A stretch of 64,000 nucleotides of DNA from Beroe ovata (Eukaryota > Ctenophora > Nuda > Beroida > Beroidae). Positions 35,635-46,966 of the stretch are shown one piece after another (position 1 is the first letter of the stretch; the number at the start of each line of letters is the position of its first letter). The notes below the pieces were generated by a model. That model saw nothing but the letters and a program-made list of their open reading frames with translations. It was not told the origin of the DNA and did not search any database. The DNA lies in contig CAMPET010000032.1 of the NCBI GenBank assembly GCA_946803715.1, forward strand, positions 329,654-393,653, given 5' to 3'. Made by a program: the position numbers and the translations under genes.

Positions 35635-37221
35635 ATGAACTTAGCAAATGTGTTCATTGCCTTTCTCAATTGGTTTTCATTGGTTCAATGTGACCGTCTA
35701 GGGTTGCAGTCAGGATTACAAGAGTCAGTTGATTCTCTATCAGAATTCTTGCAACCAGAGGACTTTTTTTCATCTTATGTCATTCCTGGGAAGCCTGTGC
35801 TCTTCAAGGGTGTCGCAAAACAATTTCCTGCTTATGAAAAATGGACAGACTTATATTTGAACAGTTTCAAGGAATCAAGCTATTACTTAGCTGAAGTTGA
35901 GCTAGGAAAAAAAGAAAATAGAGAAGATGGCAGTAGAACACTGACACTTTCAGAATTCATTGACATATATAAAACAGAAGACATTTATTGGGTTGATGAG
36001 GTACCAAAGTTTTTAGCCAATGACTATCCAATTCCCCACCCCTTAAATTGTCCAGAAGTGATTGAATTGATCCAAGCCAATGTTATGTGGTTTAGCAGTG
36101 GAAACACTAAGAGTGTGTGGCATAATGATTCATATGAAAACCTTAACTGCCTTTTGCGTGGTCAAAAGGAGTTCATTATGGCAAGTAGGGTTGAAGGTAA
36201 TGAAAAAGTTCATATTGATGTTTTAGATGGAAGTTACAGCTCTGTCAATGTTGAAGATGTGGATGAGAGCTTGTACCCAGGTTTTAGAGATACAACATTT
36301 TATAATGTCACAATGGAATCTGGCGACTGTCTATATATACCTTGGTTATGGTACCACACAGTTTCCTCTACAGGAAGGCAAGTTAATTCAACCATATATA
36401 TCATGATGACAGGCTGCTCAAATTTTGGTCTGCTCGAATTTTGGTCTGAGAAAAATAGTATTATTTATTCTAAGTAGAGCTCATCATCACCATCACTGAC
36501 ATTCCACTTAACTGTTCTTAGTGCAAAACCTGAAACTACTTGTTGAATCATTTCAGTTTATCTATGAATTGCAATGAAACTTATCCATGTAATCTGTTTT
36601 GCAGCAATCTCGCTGTCAATATCTGGTGGAGGACCTACAGAACTCCTCTAGTTTGTGAGAGTGTCACATCTAAAACCCTTCGTGATATTGAATTCAGGTT
36701 TGGCAAATTGATTGATTTGCATGCTGAATAAAACATTGGTTTTAAAAAATGTGTTTTGCAAACTGTCATTTGCTATTTATATGTTCTTACTACTCAGTTC
36801 ACATCTGATCACAGGGACGAAGGTGATGATTTTACTGATGCACCATTGTGGGAAAGTGTTCATCAAGCAGTATACAGTCATCCAGTTTTGATAACAGGTA
36901 CAACTATAGGTGTGACGCATTTCGTGGATACTGTATCAGAGATATTGGATGAGTACGAAATTGACCATGGTACGTTCTATCTTCTATACAGGGTTGATTC
37001 ATCATATCCTGGAATTTTGTTTCAAAATGTATGAACAAAATTGATGACACTTCCCTGATTTATGATGAAAGAGGTTGATATTTTCAGTGACAGAGGATAA
37101 TTTAAATGATCTGTTCAATCTGCTAGATCATGATCAGAATGAGATTCTCAACTATCGTGAGATAGACTCCATTCTACAAGTGCTGCCCAAGTTCTTAGTG
37201 CAATGGAAGGACGAACTATGA
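35635..37221 (+). CDS. ER-luminal JmjC (cupin_8) protein with EF-hand and C-terminal KDEL
   Basis: Four exons: 35635-36377, 36605-36697, 36815-36969, 37088-37221. The start MNLANVFIAFLNWFSLVQC is a signal peptide. A JmjC/cupin_8 domain spans residues about 35-270: VIPGKPVLFKGVAKQFPAYE, Fe(II) ligands His and Asp in SVWHNDSYENLNCL, and the distal His in LWYHTVSS. The C-terminus has an EF-hand loop (DHDQNEILNYRE) and ends QWKDEL, a canonical ER-retrieval signal. The family is Fe(II)/2-oxoglutarate oxygenases, so a luminal hydroxylase is likely; the substrate is unknown. Intron 1 starts with GC (AG|GCAAGT at 36378), and joining there restores alignment with the paralogue at 42910. Exon 1 corresponds to four exons of that paralogue. 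About 370 residues. Confidence 0.85.
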
Positions 37222-38092
37222 ATACTTTTTAGTTGAGTCCTTTTAAGTTGAATACTTTTTAGTTGAGTACTTTTTAGTGTGCTGATTTTAATGATAAGAG
37301 TTTTGAATTTGTGCTTTTAGTTTGCGTGGCGCACATCAAGTAGAAGATCAGTTGCGCCCCGGGGATGTACCACTACATCAAGAACGGGGCTGTTTGCAGC
37401 CGAGTAAAGGGGCAGTCACCTCCCTCCCTCTCATCATCAGCTACCTCATTGTAATCAAATCTGAGAGCGACAGCCCCATCCTTCGCATCACCACCCACCC
37501 CACAACGCTCTTCCCGCGCTGGGAGGACATACTTACTCCATGTACCTGTGCAAAGCACGTACCTCATCATAAGGAGTCCTGAGTGTCGTGGTTTTCGATT
37601 TGAGTGCTAAGTGTTTATGTGACTTTTATTTATCAGTAGCGAGCAGGCTACTGTGCACCAAGAACACATGCCTGAATAGGCATCTCTATGTGCTTGTGGC
37701 TTTTCATGATTCTTATTGTCAATAACTTATTTCAGCACAATGCCAGCCCCACCGTGGGTTCACAGACAATCTACTTGAATTTGTTAGATTTTCTTTTTTA
37801 TTTGATTCATTTCCTTTATTTGAGATACTCTAAAACGAGTTTTACTATATTACATTACTATGATGCATTCATTTAATGTTAATTTTGAAAAAATGTGGCA
37901 ATTGTTTCTCTATATTTCCATCATTATTTTAACCCAATTTCGATCTTTTTAGGAGTGTGTTAAGCTATATATGGTAATTCACTGTTATATGCTCCAACAG
38001 TCCACAGTCTTAACAAGAATTTCCTTTGTTTGGTGTGTCAGCCAACACCTAAAGCTACCTTGAGAAAAAGGAGAAGCACCACATGATTCATT
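37222..38092. other. Intergenic between JmjC gene and PRL phosphatase
   Basis: Contains a GC-richer patch at 37320-37570 with open frames on both strands but no recognisable protein and no splice support, and AT-rich leader of the phosphatase gene. CTTTTTAGTTGA-type short repeats lie near 37225-37280. Confidence 0.45.
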
Positions 38093-38578
38093 ATGATGAA
38101 AGTAGGACCTAGCGAGATTGTGCACAGGAACATGCGCTTCGTCATCATTGACAGGCCAACAAAGTCCAACGTGCAGCAGTATGTGCAACAGCTGAAGAAA
38201 CACAACACATCCATGGTTGTTCGCATCTGTGAGGCAACATATGAGGACACTGTCTTCGAAAGAGAAGGCATTATAGTGAAGGAGTTGATGTTTGAGGATG
38301 GTGCTGAACCTCCTGCCCCAATCATCAAGGACTGGCTGGTATTGGTGAAGAACATGTTCACTGACAAGCCGCAATCTGCAGTGGCTGTACATTGTGTGGC
38401 TGGTCTAGGTAGAGCTCCTGTTCTAGTTGCTATAGCCCTCATTGATGGAGGAATGAGGTTTGAAGACGCCGTGGAGTTTATAAGACGACACCGCAAAGGT
38501 GCAATCAACGCTAGGCAGCTAGAGTTCTTGGAGAGGTACAAGACCTCCTCTAGCAAGAAGGGTTGTGTTGTAATGTGA
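38093..38578 (+). CDS. PTP4A: PRL protein tyrosine phosphatase (PTP4A), intronless, prenylated
   Basis: 161 codons. VAVHCVAGLGRAPVLVA contains the CX5R active site in its PRL-specific form (C-VAGLGR, with Ala after Arg). VRICEATYED and GMRFEDAVEFIRRHRKGAIN match PRL family segments; the WPFDDG-type general-acid loop appears as LMFEDGAEPP, keeping the Asp. The C-terminus CVVM is a CAAX box for prenylation, preceded by KK. Known: PRLs are membrane-bound regulators of CNNM magnesium transporters and of growth. The start could be the first or second Met; the difference is one residue. Animal PTP4A genes usually have introns, so the single exon may reflect intron loss or an old retrocopy, but the frame is intact. 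Confidence 0.95.
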   Translation: MMKVGPSEIVHRNMRFVIIDRPTKSNVQQYVQQLKKHNTSMVVRICEATYEDTVFEREGIIVKELMFEDGAEPPAPIIKDWLVLVKNMFTDKPQSAVAVHCVAGLGRAPVLVAIALIDGGMRFEDAVEFIRRHRKGAINARQLEFLERYKTSSSKKGCVVM

Positions 38579-39720
38579 CATTCGGACACGCGTGCTGTCT
38601 GTGTTCTGAGGTGCTGCCGTCACAGGAGAAAAACTTACCATAGGAATGACAGGGTGATTTCTTTTAGCATAAAGCTACGTGTATAGATTTGAGTGTTCGT
38701 GGAGGAAATCCAAGTAATCTTTACCCAGTTTCTAATCCCCAATACAACTGATTTATCGTGCTATATGATAATATTATTTATGTGTATTAATATGATAATT
38801 TGTTAAGGTTTCGGTCTGGTGTTCCGATGGTGTTCTACCGTGGGATCAAGTTATCCTATCACTTTGTCACCTTTTTGAACAAGCTGTGCTTAAATCGAAG
38901 TGTACATAATAATCTGTGAGAGTCTTGGGTGATTTTACAAAGTTCACACTCTTCTAATCAGGCTAGCTGTATTCTACAAGGTTTGCGTTTTCAAATTTTG
39001 GTATCTTCCATATTTCGGATTTCCCTTTCGAACTGATTGAAGATCACGACTCACGGGTATGATGAAAACACAACTTTCCTACAAATTTTAGTTTTTTCGG
39101 CATTTTCTCCCAATCGCAGTATCCAACCCTATTCTCAGTTGTATATTAAAGCTTTAAACTCCTAGTGCTCTCGTCCAGTAGTATGGTTGATCAAAGAAGA
39201 AAAAAGTTATCAAATTACTTGCTCTTTTATCGTGGAAATCTCAGCAGCGTGTGAGTGTGCGAAAACATGGTTTCCCCCTGTTTGTGCAGAGACATCAAAA
39301 TAGCAACAAGTAAACTGTCCAGTTTCCATGTTTAAGCACCCTCTTTTCTGTTATGTGTATACCTTTTATATTGAAATAATCTCACTTTTATAAATGTCTC
39401 GCAATTGGAGCTGATCTTTCACTCATAGAACTGTAACAACTCAATCCGGGCTTATAACATGAGGCTTTGTGTGTGTGAATGATAATGCGCCTTTGTAATA
39501 ATCACTATAATACTACACCTTTGTTTCATTGATCTCACTGTCACTTGATGTTTCCGAGGAAGTTTTGCCGTTTATCTTGGTGTGGGAACTTATCAATCAA
39601 AATAACTTTATTTGAGGACTTGCTGCTGTTCAAACAATAATGGGAGAATAAAAGGCATTGTCTTTTTTTACTGATCACTATAATTATAATTCCCAGTCCA
39701 TGTTTTGAACTTAACAAAGA
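38579..39720. other. Intergenic: long 3' UTR of PTP4A, no other gene seen
   Basis: AT-rich, with AATAAT and ATTAAA-like signals and no open frame with codon-like composition. It ends just before the ATGGAAG at 39726 that may start the next gene. Confidence 0.5.
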
Positions 39721-39725
39721 CTGCC

Positions 39726-41825
39726 ATGGAAGGTAAGGTAATTATAAAGCTATTGTTACTTTCTATTCGAACATAATCCTCTTTATCTTGAGATAATGAG
39801 GAGCAGTCGTCCCCCTGGCCCCCCAGTTATTACTTTGTTTTCGCTGAGTATGCTCCACTTACACACAGATTCGCCGTACAGTGCTACCCAAGCTCCTGCC
39901 ATATCATGGGATATGGAATCCCCCCAGACAAGCAAGATCTCCCCGCGATCCATCGTTCTCCCGAGACCGGAAACCGACAAAGCAGCCGTGAGTGGAGCAC
40001 AGACAAACCCACAGAGACACACACACAAGCACGCGCTTAGACAGAAATGCAAATTAACATAGATTGATATTTACTATGATAAACGGCATAGTACACATGA
40101 TACACAGCAAAGTACACAGTGTGTACATTGTACAATGTACATATTATGTCATACACAATACAGATGAATTCACCCTTCACTGCGCAAACATTCACAACTG
40201 CTTGCAGAGTTCGCCAGCAGCGGGAGTCTATTTTATTGAGGAGTGGGGTTCGAGTCAGAGAAACAAGAGAAGAATAAAGAGACCGCCAAAACCAAATCTT
40301 TTCAAGGTAGGTATATTAAATAACACCCCCAACACCACAAAGTTATGGCATTGCTAATTGCGAAGTGTGTACATTTGAGACGTGATTGATCAGTAAAATA
40401 TCTTCCTACCCTTGGTCTGATCGATGATCCGACCAATATTATCGTGTTATAAAAGTTATCATGTTATTAAAGTTATCATGTTTCAGAGGTTCACTGCAGC
40501 AGACCTGGTATCCCCTACTTCCCCATTTGTAGACAATGTGTCCACTGCTGCAGACACAGTGTCTACTACAGCTGTTATAGACAGTGGGTCCACTAATGTG
40601 GACACCGAGGACTCCGACTTTGATGATTGGGGTGATGATGAGGTGTTGTCGAATATCCGACTGACTCCCTTGCTACCCAACAAGAGACCTCCTACAGATG
40701 ACACCTCGCCGACTACTCCCGTGACAGGGAACTCTATTTCACTGGTGAGAGTTATTGTGATTATTTTCCGATATGGATTTCACAAGATGTAGCATCTGTT
40801 TCACTGCCAAATACCCGCTACACACACATGCACAATGCACATTGCACACACATGCACACGTCACACACAAATGTCACCCACTCACGTCACACACACATGC
40901 ACACACAGTGCACACATACGTCACACACACACACACACACACACAGCTCCCCCCCCAGAAAACACATTCCAAGACCCCGTTGAAGCCCTGTACACGTGAC
41001 TCCACTGTTTTGCCGAGGAAGCTCAGCGCGGAGTTCGACAGGACATCAGATAGAGGGGAAAAGACAAGCAATGATCAGCGTAAAGGAGCGTCATCCGCAG
41101 CTCACTTCTCTGAACCACACCATGGTAGTGCTCCGCCTAGGAACAGAGGCTCTTCGCCTAGCAAGAGTGGTTCTTCGTCGCGCAACCGGGGCGCCAGGAC
41201 TTATATAGGTGGTGCAAGCGGCGCAGGAACTTGCAAAAGTGGCGCCGAGACTAGCAAAAGTGGCGCCGAGACAAGCAAAAGTGGCGCTTGCACTAGCAAA
41301 AATGGCGCTGGGACTAGCAAAAGTTGCGCTACGACTGCTAAGACTGCATCAGTGGCGGAGGACAGTGTAACTGTATCGATAGCCGCTGACAGTGTATCGG
41401 TAGCCGATGAGGACATGTTCAGTGACGAGGACGAGGATACACTTCGGCAAGTGGACCTGTTCCTAGCGTCACAGAATAGCAGTCATAATGATAGGGGGAT
41501 TATAGGGGTCGGTGGAGGACAGAAGCGAGGCGTTCCCGCAAACAAGGGCGATGAGTCATTTGATGAATCATTTGATGACTTTGATGATGTGACATTGAGT
41601 CGTATTACCACTCAGTTTGGGGATTCAGGTGAATAATGGTAACATTGTAACATCTTGCTGTTTGTGCTGTCAGTGTATGAGTTACACTCTGCTCTGTGTT
41701 ACACTACCGACTATGTTACACTCTGTATGCTGTTACATTGTGACTGTTGTTACACTATAGTTACTGTATTACAGGTGTTCCTGTGAAACATCCAAAGGAA
41801 CACTGTTCTGGAAGGAAAATACAGA
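39726..41825 (+). CDS. Acidic low-complexity protein, possibly ETAA1-like (multi-exon)
   Basis: Segments with splice sites: a short first exon at 39726 (MEGK, donor uncertain), about 39794-39989, 40208-40305 (AAGVYFIEEWGSSQRNKRR), 40488-40743, about 40948-41627, and perhaps 41775-41839 as a last exon. Near the N-terminus ISWDMESPQTSKISPRS recalls the WDxxSPxTxK motif I associate with the ATR activator ETAA1. DSDFDDWGDDEVLSNI and ESFDDFDDVTLSRI recall its FDDW-type acidic motifs. A middle block repeats a SGAETSK heptamer four to five times. Known: ETAA1 binds RPA and activates ATR. The similarity is motif-level only; the alternative is an unrelated disordered protein. Confidence 0.5.
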
Positions 41826-42909
41826 AAACGTCTCTCTGATTCAAAGATAAGGTTCATTTAGCTTTTTCAATCAATCAGATTTTAATACTTTAATGATGAA
41901 TTAAGCATGGAGAAAGATTTTAACATTGACTTTTTTAAATTCTATTGTTGTTAATTCCAATGAAACGTCTCTCTGGATTGACGTGTGAAACATGATACAG
42001 TTTTATTAATGTTGTGTTTGAGATAACCAAGTTATGATGATATTGTACTTGTATAGTCTACAATGTATAGTGAGAATAGAGTGTGTCTTGAGGCATCTGT
42101 ACTTGTGATGGTGTAGTGAGTACTATGTAAACTTCCCAATATGCTATAGCTCTTGACACACGCATCACATTTTTCATGCAATAGTATGTAGTTTGCTATA
42201 GAGAAATTATAGTTGTGTGTTGTCCCTTGCACAATCCCTTGCAATATAATTCCCCAGATTTTTATTTAGGCTGACAAATATGAGCCAATTGGTTTTGCAG
42301 TGTAGCATACCTACTGCCTTGATATTGCAGGTTATAAAGCCTAATATGGCGATTTACGGCGTTACTTTGAATCGCTCTGTTTAACTGGTGCTTGTTGGCA
42401 TTTTATGCGTTAATGTATGTATGAGTGTATGTATGTACTATGTATGTATGTATGTATGTATGTATGTATGTATGTATGTATGTATGTATGTATGTATGTA
42501 TGTATGTATGTATGTATGTATGTATATATTGTACCATGTTTCTCGTATACTACTGTACAAATCCTGTGAAACTCCATATTGTATAGAGAGATGTATAGGC
42601 TAGAAATCTAGACTCCAGTATGGCGTTTATCCTGCAACTTCCAATGCAGAGTGACTTTATCATGACATCACCGATGTCGCGTGAGGCAGACACAAATGCA
42701 GATGTATGTCGAGTACGCCGCGAGAACAAATTTGTGACAAACTAAAATGACGCATTGCAGTTAGTGCGGCGCGCGTTCGATTTACGTACAAATGCAAGAC
42801 CGCAGTTCTAGAAACTTGTGCAACTTCTATACTACTATGCGCTACCAGTGTCATATTATTTTGTCAACTTTCTCTACAGTTTCTTAACCATTTGTCAGCT
42901 CTCTTAGAG
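41640..42909. other. Intergenic between the acidic protein and second JmjC gene
   Basis: Holds TGTTACA-type short repeats (41640-41775), AT-rich sequence, and a (TATG)n array. No coding exon was found beyond the possible small terminal exon of the preceding gene. Confidence 0.5.
42412..42527. repeat. (GTAT)n microsatellite
   Basis: About 25 tandem GTAT units, nearly uninterrupted. Reading frames through it give repeated MYVCMYVC and are not genes. Confidence 0.95.
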
Positions 42910-45020
42910 ATGTCTTCCCTGATCCATCTGTTAGTTTGTCTGGTTGGTGCTCTCTGTGATAAGTTACCACTCGGCTACCAGTCACCAGCACTACCAGTCA
43001 AAGAAGTAAGTGGTTTTCTCGAACCGCATCAATTCTGGAGAGATCATGTGATTCCAGGGCAGCCTGTTATATTCAGAGGGGCAATTAGAGACTATCCTGC
43101 TTATCTGAACTGGTCTGATCAGTACTTCCTTGACCAGCCCGAGAGGTATAATGTCACAGTGTCATCACTGAGTCTTCACTGTGTCTTCACTGTTTCGAAT
43201 CCCAAGGTGTCACTCATATTGTCAAATGTGTCACTTTCTTATTGTGTCGTATGTCAGTATGAGACACTGTGACAGTTTCATCATTGCAGCAAGGAGTGGA
43301 TGATTGCATACGAGTTGGGTAAGAAGGAAAAGAGAGACGGTGGGATGGAAACCGTCTCGTTTGCAGACTACGTGTCTCGTTACAAAGACGAAGATTTGTA
43401 CTGTGTAACTGGTCTACCGAGGTAAAGACATGGGTATAGGACTGTAGGTCGGGAGACTGTAGGTCGGCGGCAGTAACCAAGGGTGGTCTCAATGTCACCG
43501 CCTGTTTATAATCATCATCATATGTCTTCACTCATCATTGACAGATTCCTAAGACGGGACATGCCCGTTTTCGAGCCACTGAATTGTGACTTTGTCACGG
43601 ATACTTTGATGGATGATCTGGTCATGTGGTTCAGTAGTGGGGGAACGAAAAGTGTTTGGCATATGGACGACTATGAGAACTTGAACTGTCTTATAAGAGG
43701 TAAAATGTCAGACAACGAATGCCGATGTCGATGCAACAATACGACAACAATAACGCAACATTAAAACTGAAAACAACAAAATGACAACAATAACTAAACA
43801 GTCACTCTCCCCCTCTCCATGACCAGAATCTCCACTCCCTCTTTAGCAGGGCTCACTTCTCAGGCAAGAAGGAGCTTATTCTGGGGAGTCGGTCCGAACT
43901 TGAACTAGGACATCTGGAGGGCGGCTACTCTAGAGTAGACGTCGACGAGGTGGATTTGGATAAGTATCCCGGGTTCTCAGAGATAACGTTTTACAACGCT
44001 ACCATAGAGGCAGGAGACTGCATCTATATTCCAGTATTCTGGTCTCATGTCGTCAGATCTTGGGGCAGGTGGGTGTACCATGTACAGGGTCTGTCGTTCG
44101 TACTCTATACATTGTGATGGGACTATTTAATGAGACTGTTTAATGAGACTGTTGTGATGGGACCATTCAATAGTGCACTTACTTGTGTTATGCGCTGGGT
44201 TCAATTTATTGTTTTTGAGATATTGTTAGTATTAAGCGCTGTAGTGTTACTGTTAGGAACAGACTAACAAGTAACGAAATGCCTATTCAGGAATATAGCT
44301 ATCAACGCATGGTGGGAAATTTATAGGTCACCACTTCAATGTTTGCCCTCTGAACACAAAACATGGGAAACTGTTACTCTTACGTAAGTCAACCTCAACT
44401 GTGTACTGCTTGTGTCTCGCTGGTGCATCGTGTGATATTACTGACCGGTGCAATGTTTTAGATCCTGTTCGGATGATGATGATGACTGATTTCCATTCTT
44501 CAGGAGTGACTCTGACATCGGGAGGAGGGGGGAGGAGGAGGAGGACCCAGAGTCGGAGCTCGGCCGAACTCTGGCCGGAGAAATTAGGACGAACATCTGG
44601 GCCTCCGAACAGATGAGAAAGCACGATGTCATATCGGCAGACAACTTCATGGAAACACTCATCACTGAGATGGATGAGGAAAATGGTTAGTAGTTAAATA
44701 TTATTTAACTGAGGGGGCTAATTCTTGTTCTTCAATGGTTAAACAGGGCCATCTCGCAGGCACCGAGCTAATCTAAATACCATACCCCAGATCGTGAATC
44801 CCATAATACGTGAATCCCATAATACGTGCACATCGGTGGGATTTAGTCATTTATTACTTTTACAGAGGTAGTGTGGCGTGGAGTATTTGCTAAGTTGGAC
44901 ATCAATGGAGACGGTTTACTCCAGCCCCGAGAAGTAGACTTACTGACCGATGATGCTATCCAATATGCACATCTCGACTCTGTTCCCAATCACAGTCACG
45001 CCTCTTCAGATGAACTCTGA
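42910..45020 (+). CDS. ER-luminal JmjC (cupin_8) protein with EF-hand and C-terminal SDEL
   Basis: Seven exons: 42910-43145, 43290-43421, 43545-43699, 43864-44068, 44291-44383, 44504-44685, 44866-45020. The start MSSLIHLLVCLVGALC is a signal peptide. It is a paralogue of the gene at 35635: VIPGQPVIFRGAIRDYPAY, SVWHMDDYENLNCLIRGKKE (Fe ligands His and Asp), YPGFSEITFYNATIEAGDC and FWSHVVRSWGR (distal His). After INAWWEIYRSPL comes an acidic insertion, then EF-hand loop DINGDGLLQPRE, and the end HASSDEL. SDEL is a known variant of the ER-retrieval tetrapeptide. Probably a luminal Fe(II)/2OG oxygenase, possibly calcium-sensitive; substrate unknown. The intron after the distal-His motif is at the same place in both genes. 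About 385 residues. Confidence 0.85.
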
Positions 45021-45430
45021 CTGTGTTGTCATGGTGACAACTGACACTCTTACCATGTCAAGAAAGTATTTATTGATAAGCATACTGTATAGTGTGGGAC
45101 GTGGGTTTTTGACGTATTTCAGTTCAGTTTTATTGTCATTATGAGATTTTAATGTTTTATGATTACTATTTCTTATTCGTTCATGTAATTAAACGAGCAT
45201 GGTTATTGATTTTAATTTTCATCTTTATCTCTGATTCATTTCCACTCAATTTGAAGACAATTTTTCTTTTGAAGTTTCGATATTCAACCTGGATTTTGTA
45301 GATACTATGTTATTTTGCACACCATACAGTCTCTTGCACTCATAGGCCTCATCATTTTTGATTTTACCTTATTTCCAATCGAGCCGATTTGTCGCTCTAA
45401 TTCCTGACTCATTAGTATCCTCAATAGGTA
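45021..45430. other. Intergenic, no gene seen
   Basis: AT-rich 3' UTR of the JmjC gene and 5' leader of MRPL18. No repeat or open frame of note. Confidence 0.5.
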
Positions 45431-46757
45431 ATGCTTTGTACCAGAGGTGTTGCTAGAACCATAGCCTGCACGCAGCAACACTTATCCAGCAACCGTATCC
45501 CTAGCAACCATCGCTACAAAGGCTCCTCCACTGTTCAGACATCCACAAACTACCCGCCTGTGGACAAGGACGGTATACATCCTGTCCCCCGGCCTGGAAC
45601 ACTGGATAAGGGAGCACTGTGGAGAGTCACTGAGAGGAATCCTCTATCATGCGGCAGTGATGTCCCACCGCCTTCAGCAGTACAGGTAAACTCAGTGTAT
45701 AGTGTACACACAGCAGTGTACAGAAGTGTACAGCGTACCATGGACAATGTAACATGTACAATGTATAGTTTGTAGTGTGCAAACACACGTATCACCCACA
45801 TTGTGTACCTCACACCATCTTATCAGATGTACAGGCAAGGAGAGGCAGAAGGGGAAGACGTGTTTTTGAACCGTAACCCGAGGAACAGTGAGCTACTAAA
45901 CTACAAGGACCGGGAGTTGGGCTGGTCTGAGGACCAAAATAGGGTGCCCTCAAACTACTACAACAGGTAATGCTGTGAGAGTATTCATTCGGTTATAGAC
46001 TGCTACACTTTTGTGATTTAGGCACGAAACTCATGTCGTCTTTTCAATATTACAATCCCGTGACCAGGATAGTGTTGGAGAGGAGTAATAAGCACGTGAC
46101 TGCGCGTCTCATTCACTTCGAGTCCGGGGAGTTGGTGTCGGTGTCAAGTAGAGAGCCCTGGATCAAGTCGAGACTCGCATCCACTAGCAACAGGTAATTA
46201 CTTATTAGCAGTTATGAGCATGGTCGATGTTATGAACCAGCCATTCTACTCACTGCCCATGCCCTACATCATGCTTCCCAACTTTTGCCAAAACTTTCCC
46301 TTACACCAACCCCTGTGAATAAAGACTCAACAGGAAATATCTTAGCAATCACACCCCCAGGGATGCAGCACTGACAGTTGGGCGTGTCTTGGCACACCGC
46401 ATGAAGAGCATGGGCGTGAACTGTGCCATGTTCTGGGACCCAACCCTCGCCCAATTCTACAGTTCGAAGGTAAGTAGGTACACGCGTACCATTAATGTAG
46501 TTATACATTCATACATACACACAAACATGCAATGTGACGTATACATGCACAAACAATGCACACTTTATTCTCAGACAGAGGCATTCCTGTGTGGTGTCAA
46601 GATGGAGGGTGTCAAGGTGTCAGAACACCCTGTGGACAGTTTATCATGGTCAATCCCAGAAGATGGCGATACACCCCTCAATTACCATAAGGACTCTGAG
46701 CAACTCTTAGCTTATCTTCGGCGAAAAGCATCGGAACGAGAACGCACATTTGAATAG
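45431..46757 (+). CDS. MRPL18: Mitochondrial ribosomal protein uL18m (MRPL18)
   Basis: Five exons: 45431-45685, 45827-45966, 46068-46193, 46361-46469, 46575-46757. The first 70 residues are Arg/Ser/Thr-rich with few acids, fitting a mitochondrial targeting leader. FLNRNPRNSELLNYKDRELG matches the conserved FTNRNPRNLELL...GW block. ERSNKHVTARLIHFESGELV, SREPWIKSRLASTSNRDAAL and GRVLAHRMKSMGVN correspond to the uL18 fold that binds 5S-type or substitute RNA in mitochondrial large subunits. The length, about 270, is longer than human because of the N-terminal leader. The last exon ends RRKASERERTFE. All joins are in frame. Confidence 0.9.
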
Positions 46758-46966
46758 CGATTGTGGTGGTACTCACCCTACTCTCAACTCTGATATAGAC
46801 GATAATATGATCTTTAAGCCGTGACTGACTTATACCATGTCTCTGTTTTTGAACTTAGAGCTGGATTTAATCATTGTTCCGGGGATTATTTTCACTCTAT
46901 TCACTGTCAGCTACAACCCGCTACTAACCCGCTCTGACTGATAATGAGACTACTATTCGCTAGGCT

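Noticed and set aside
37322-37582. Possible gene or retrocopy in a GC-richer patch
   Set aside because: Frames are open on both strands but have no domain, no splice support and no good start.
42388-42603. Open frame with repeated Met-Tyr-Val-Cys
   Set aside because: Product of the GTAT microsatellite.
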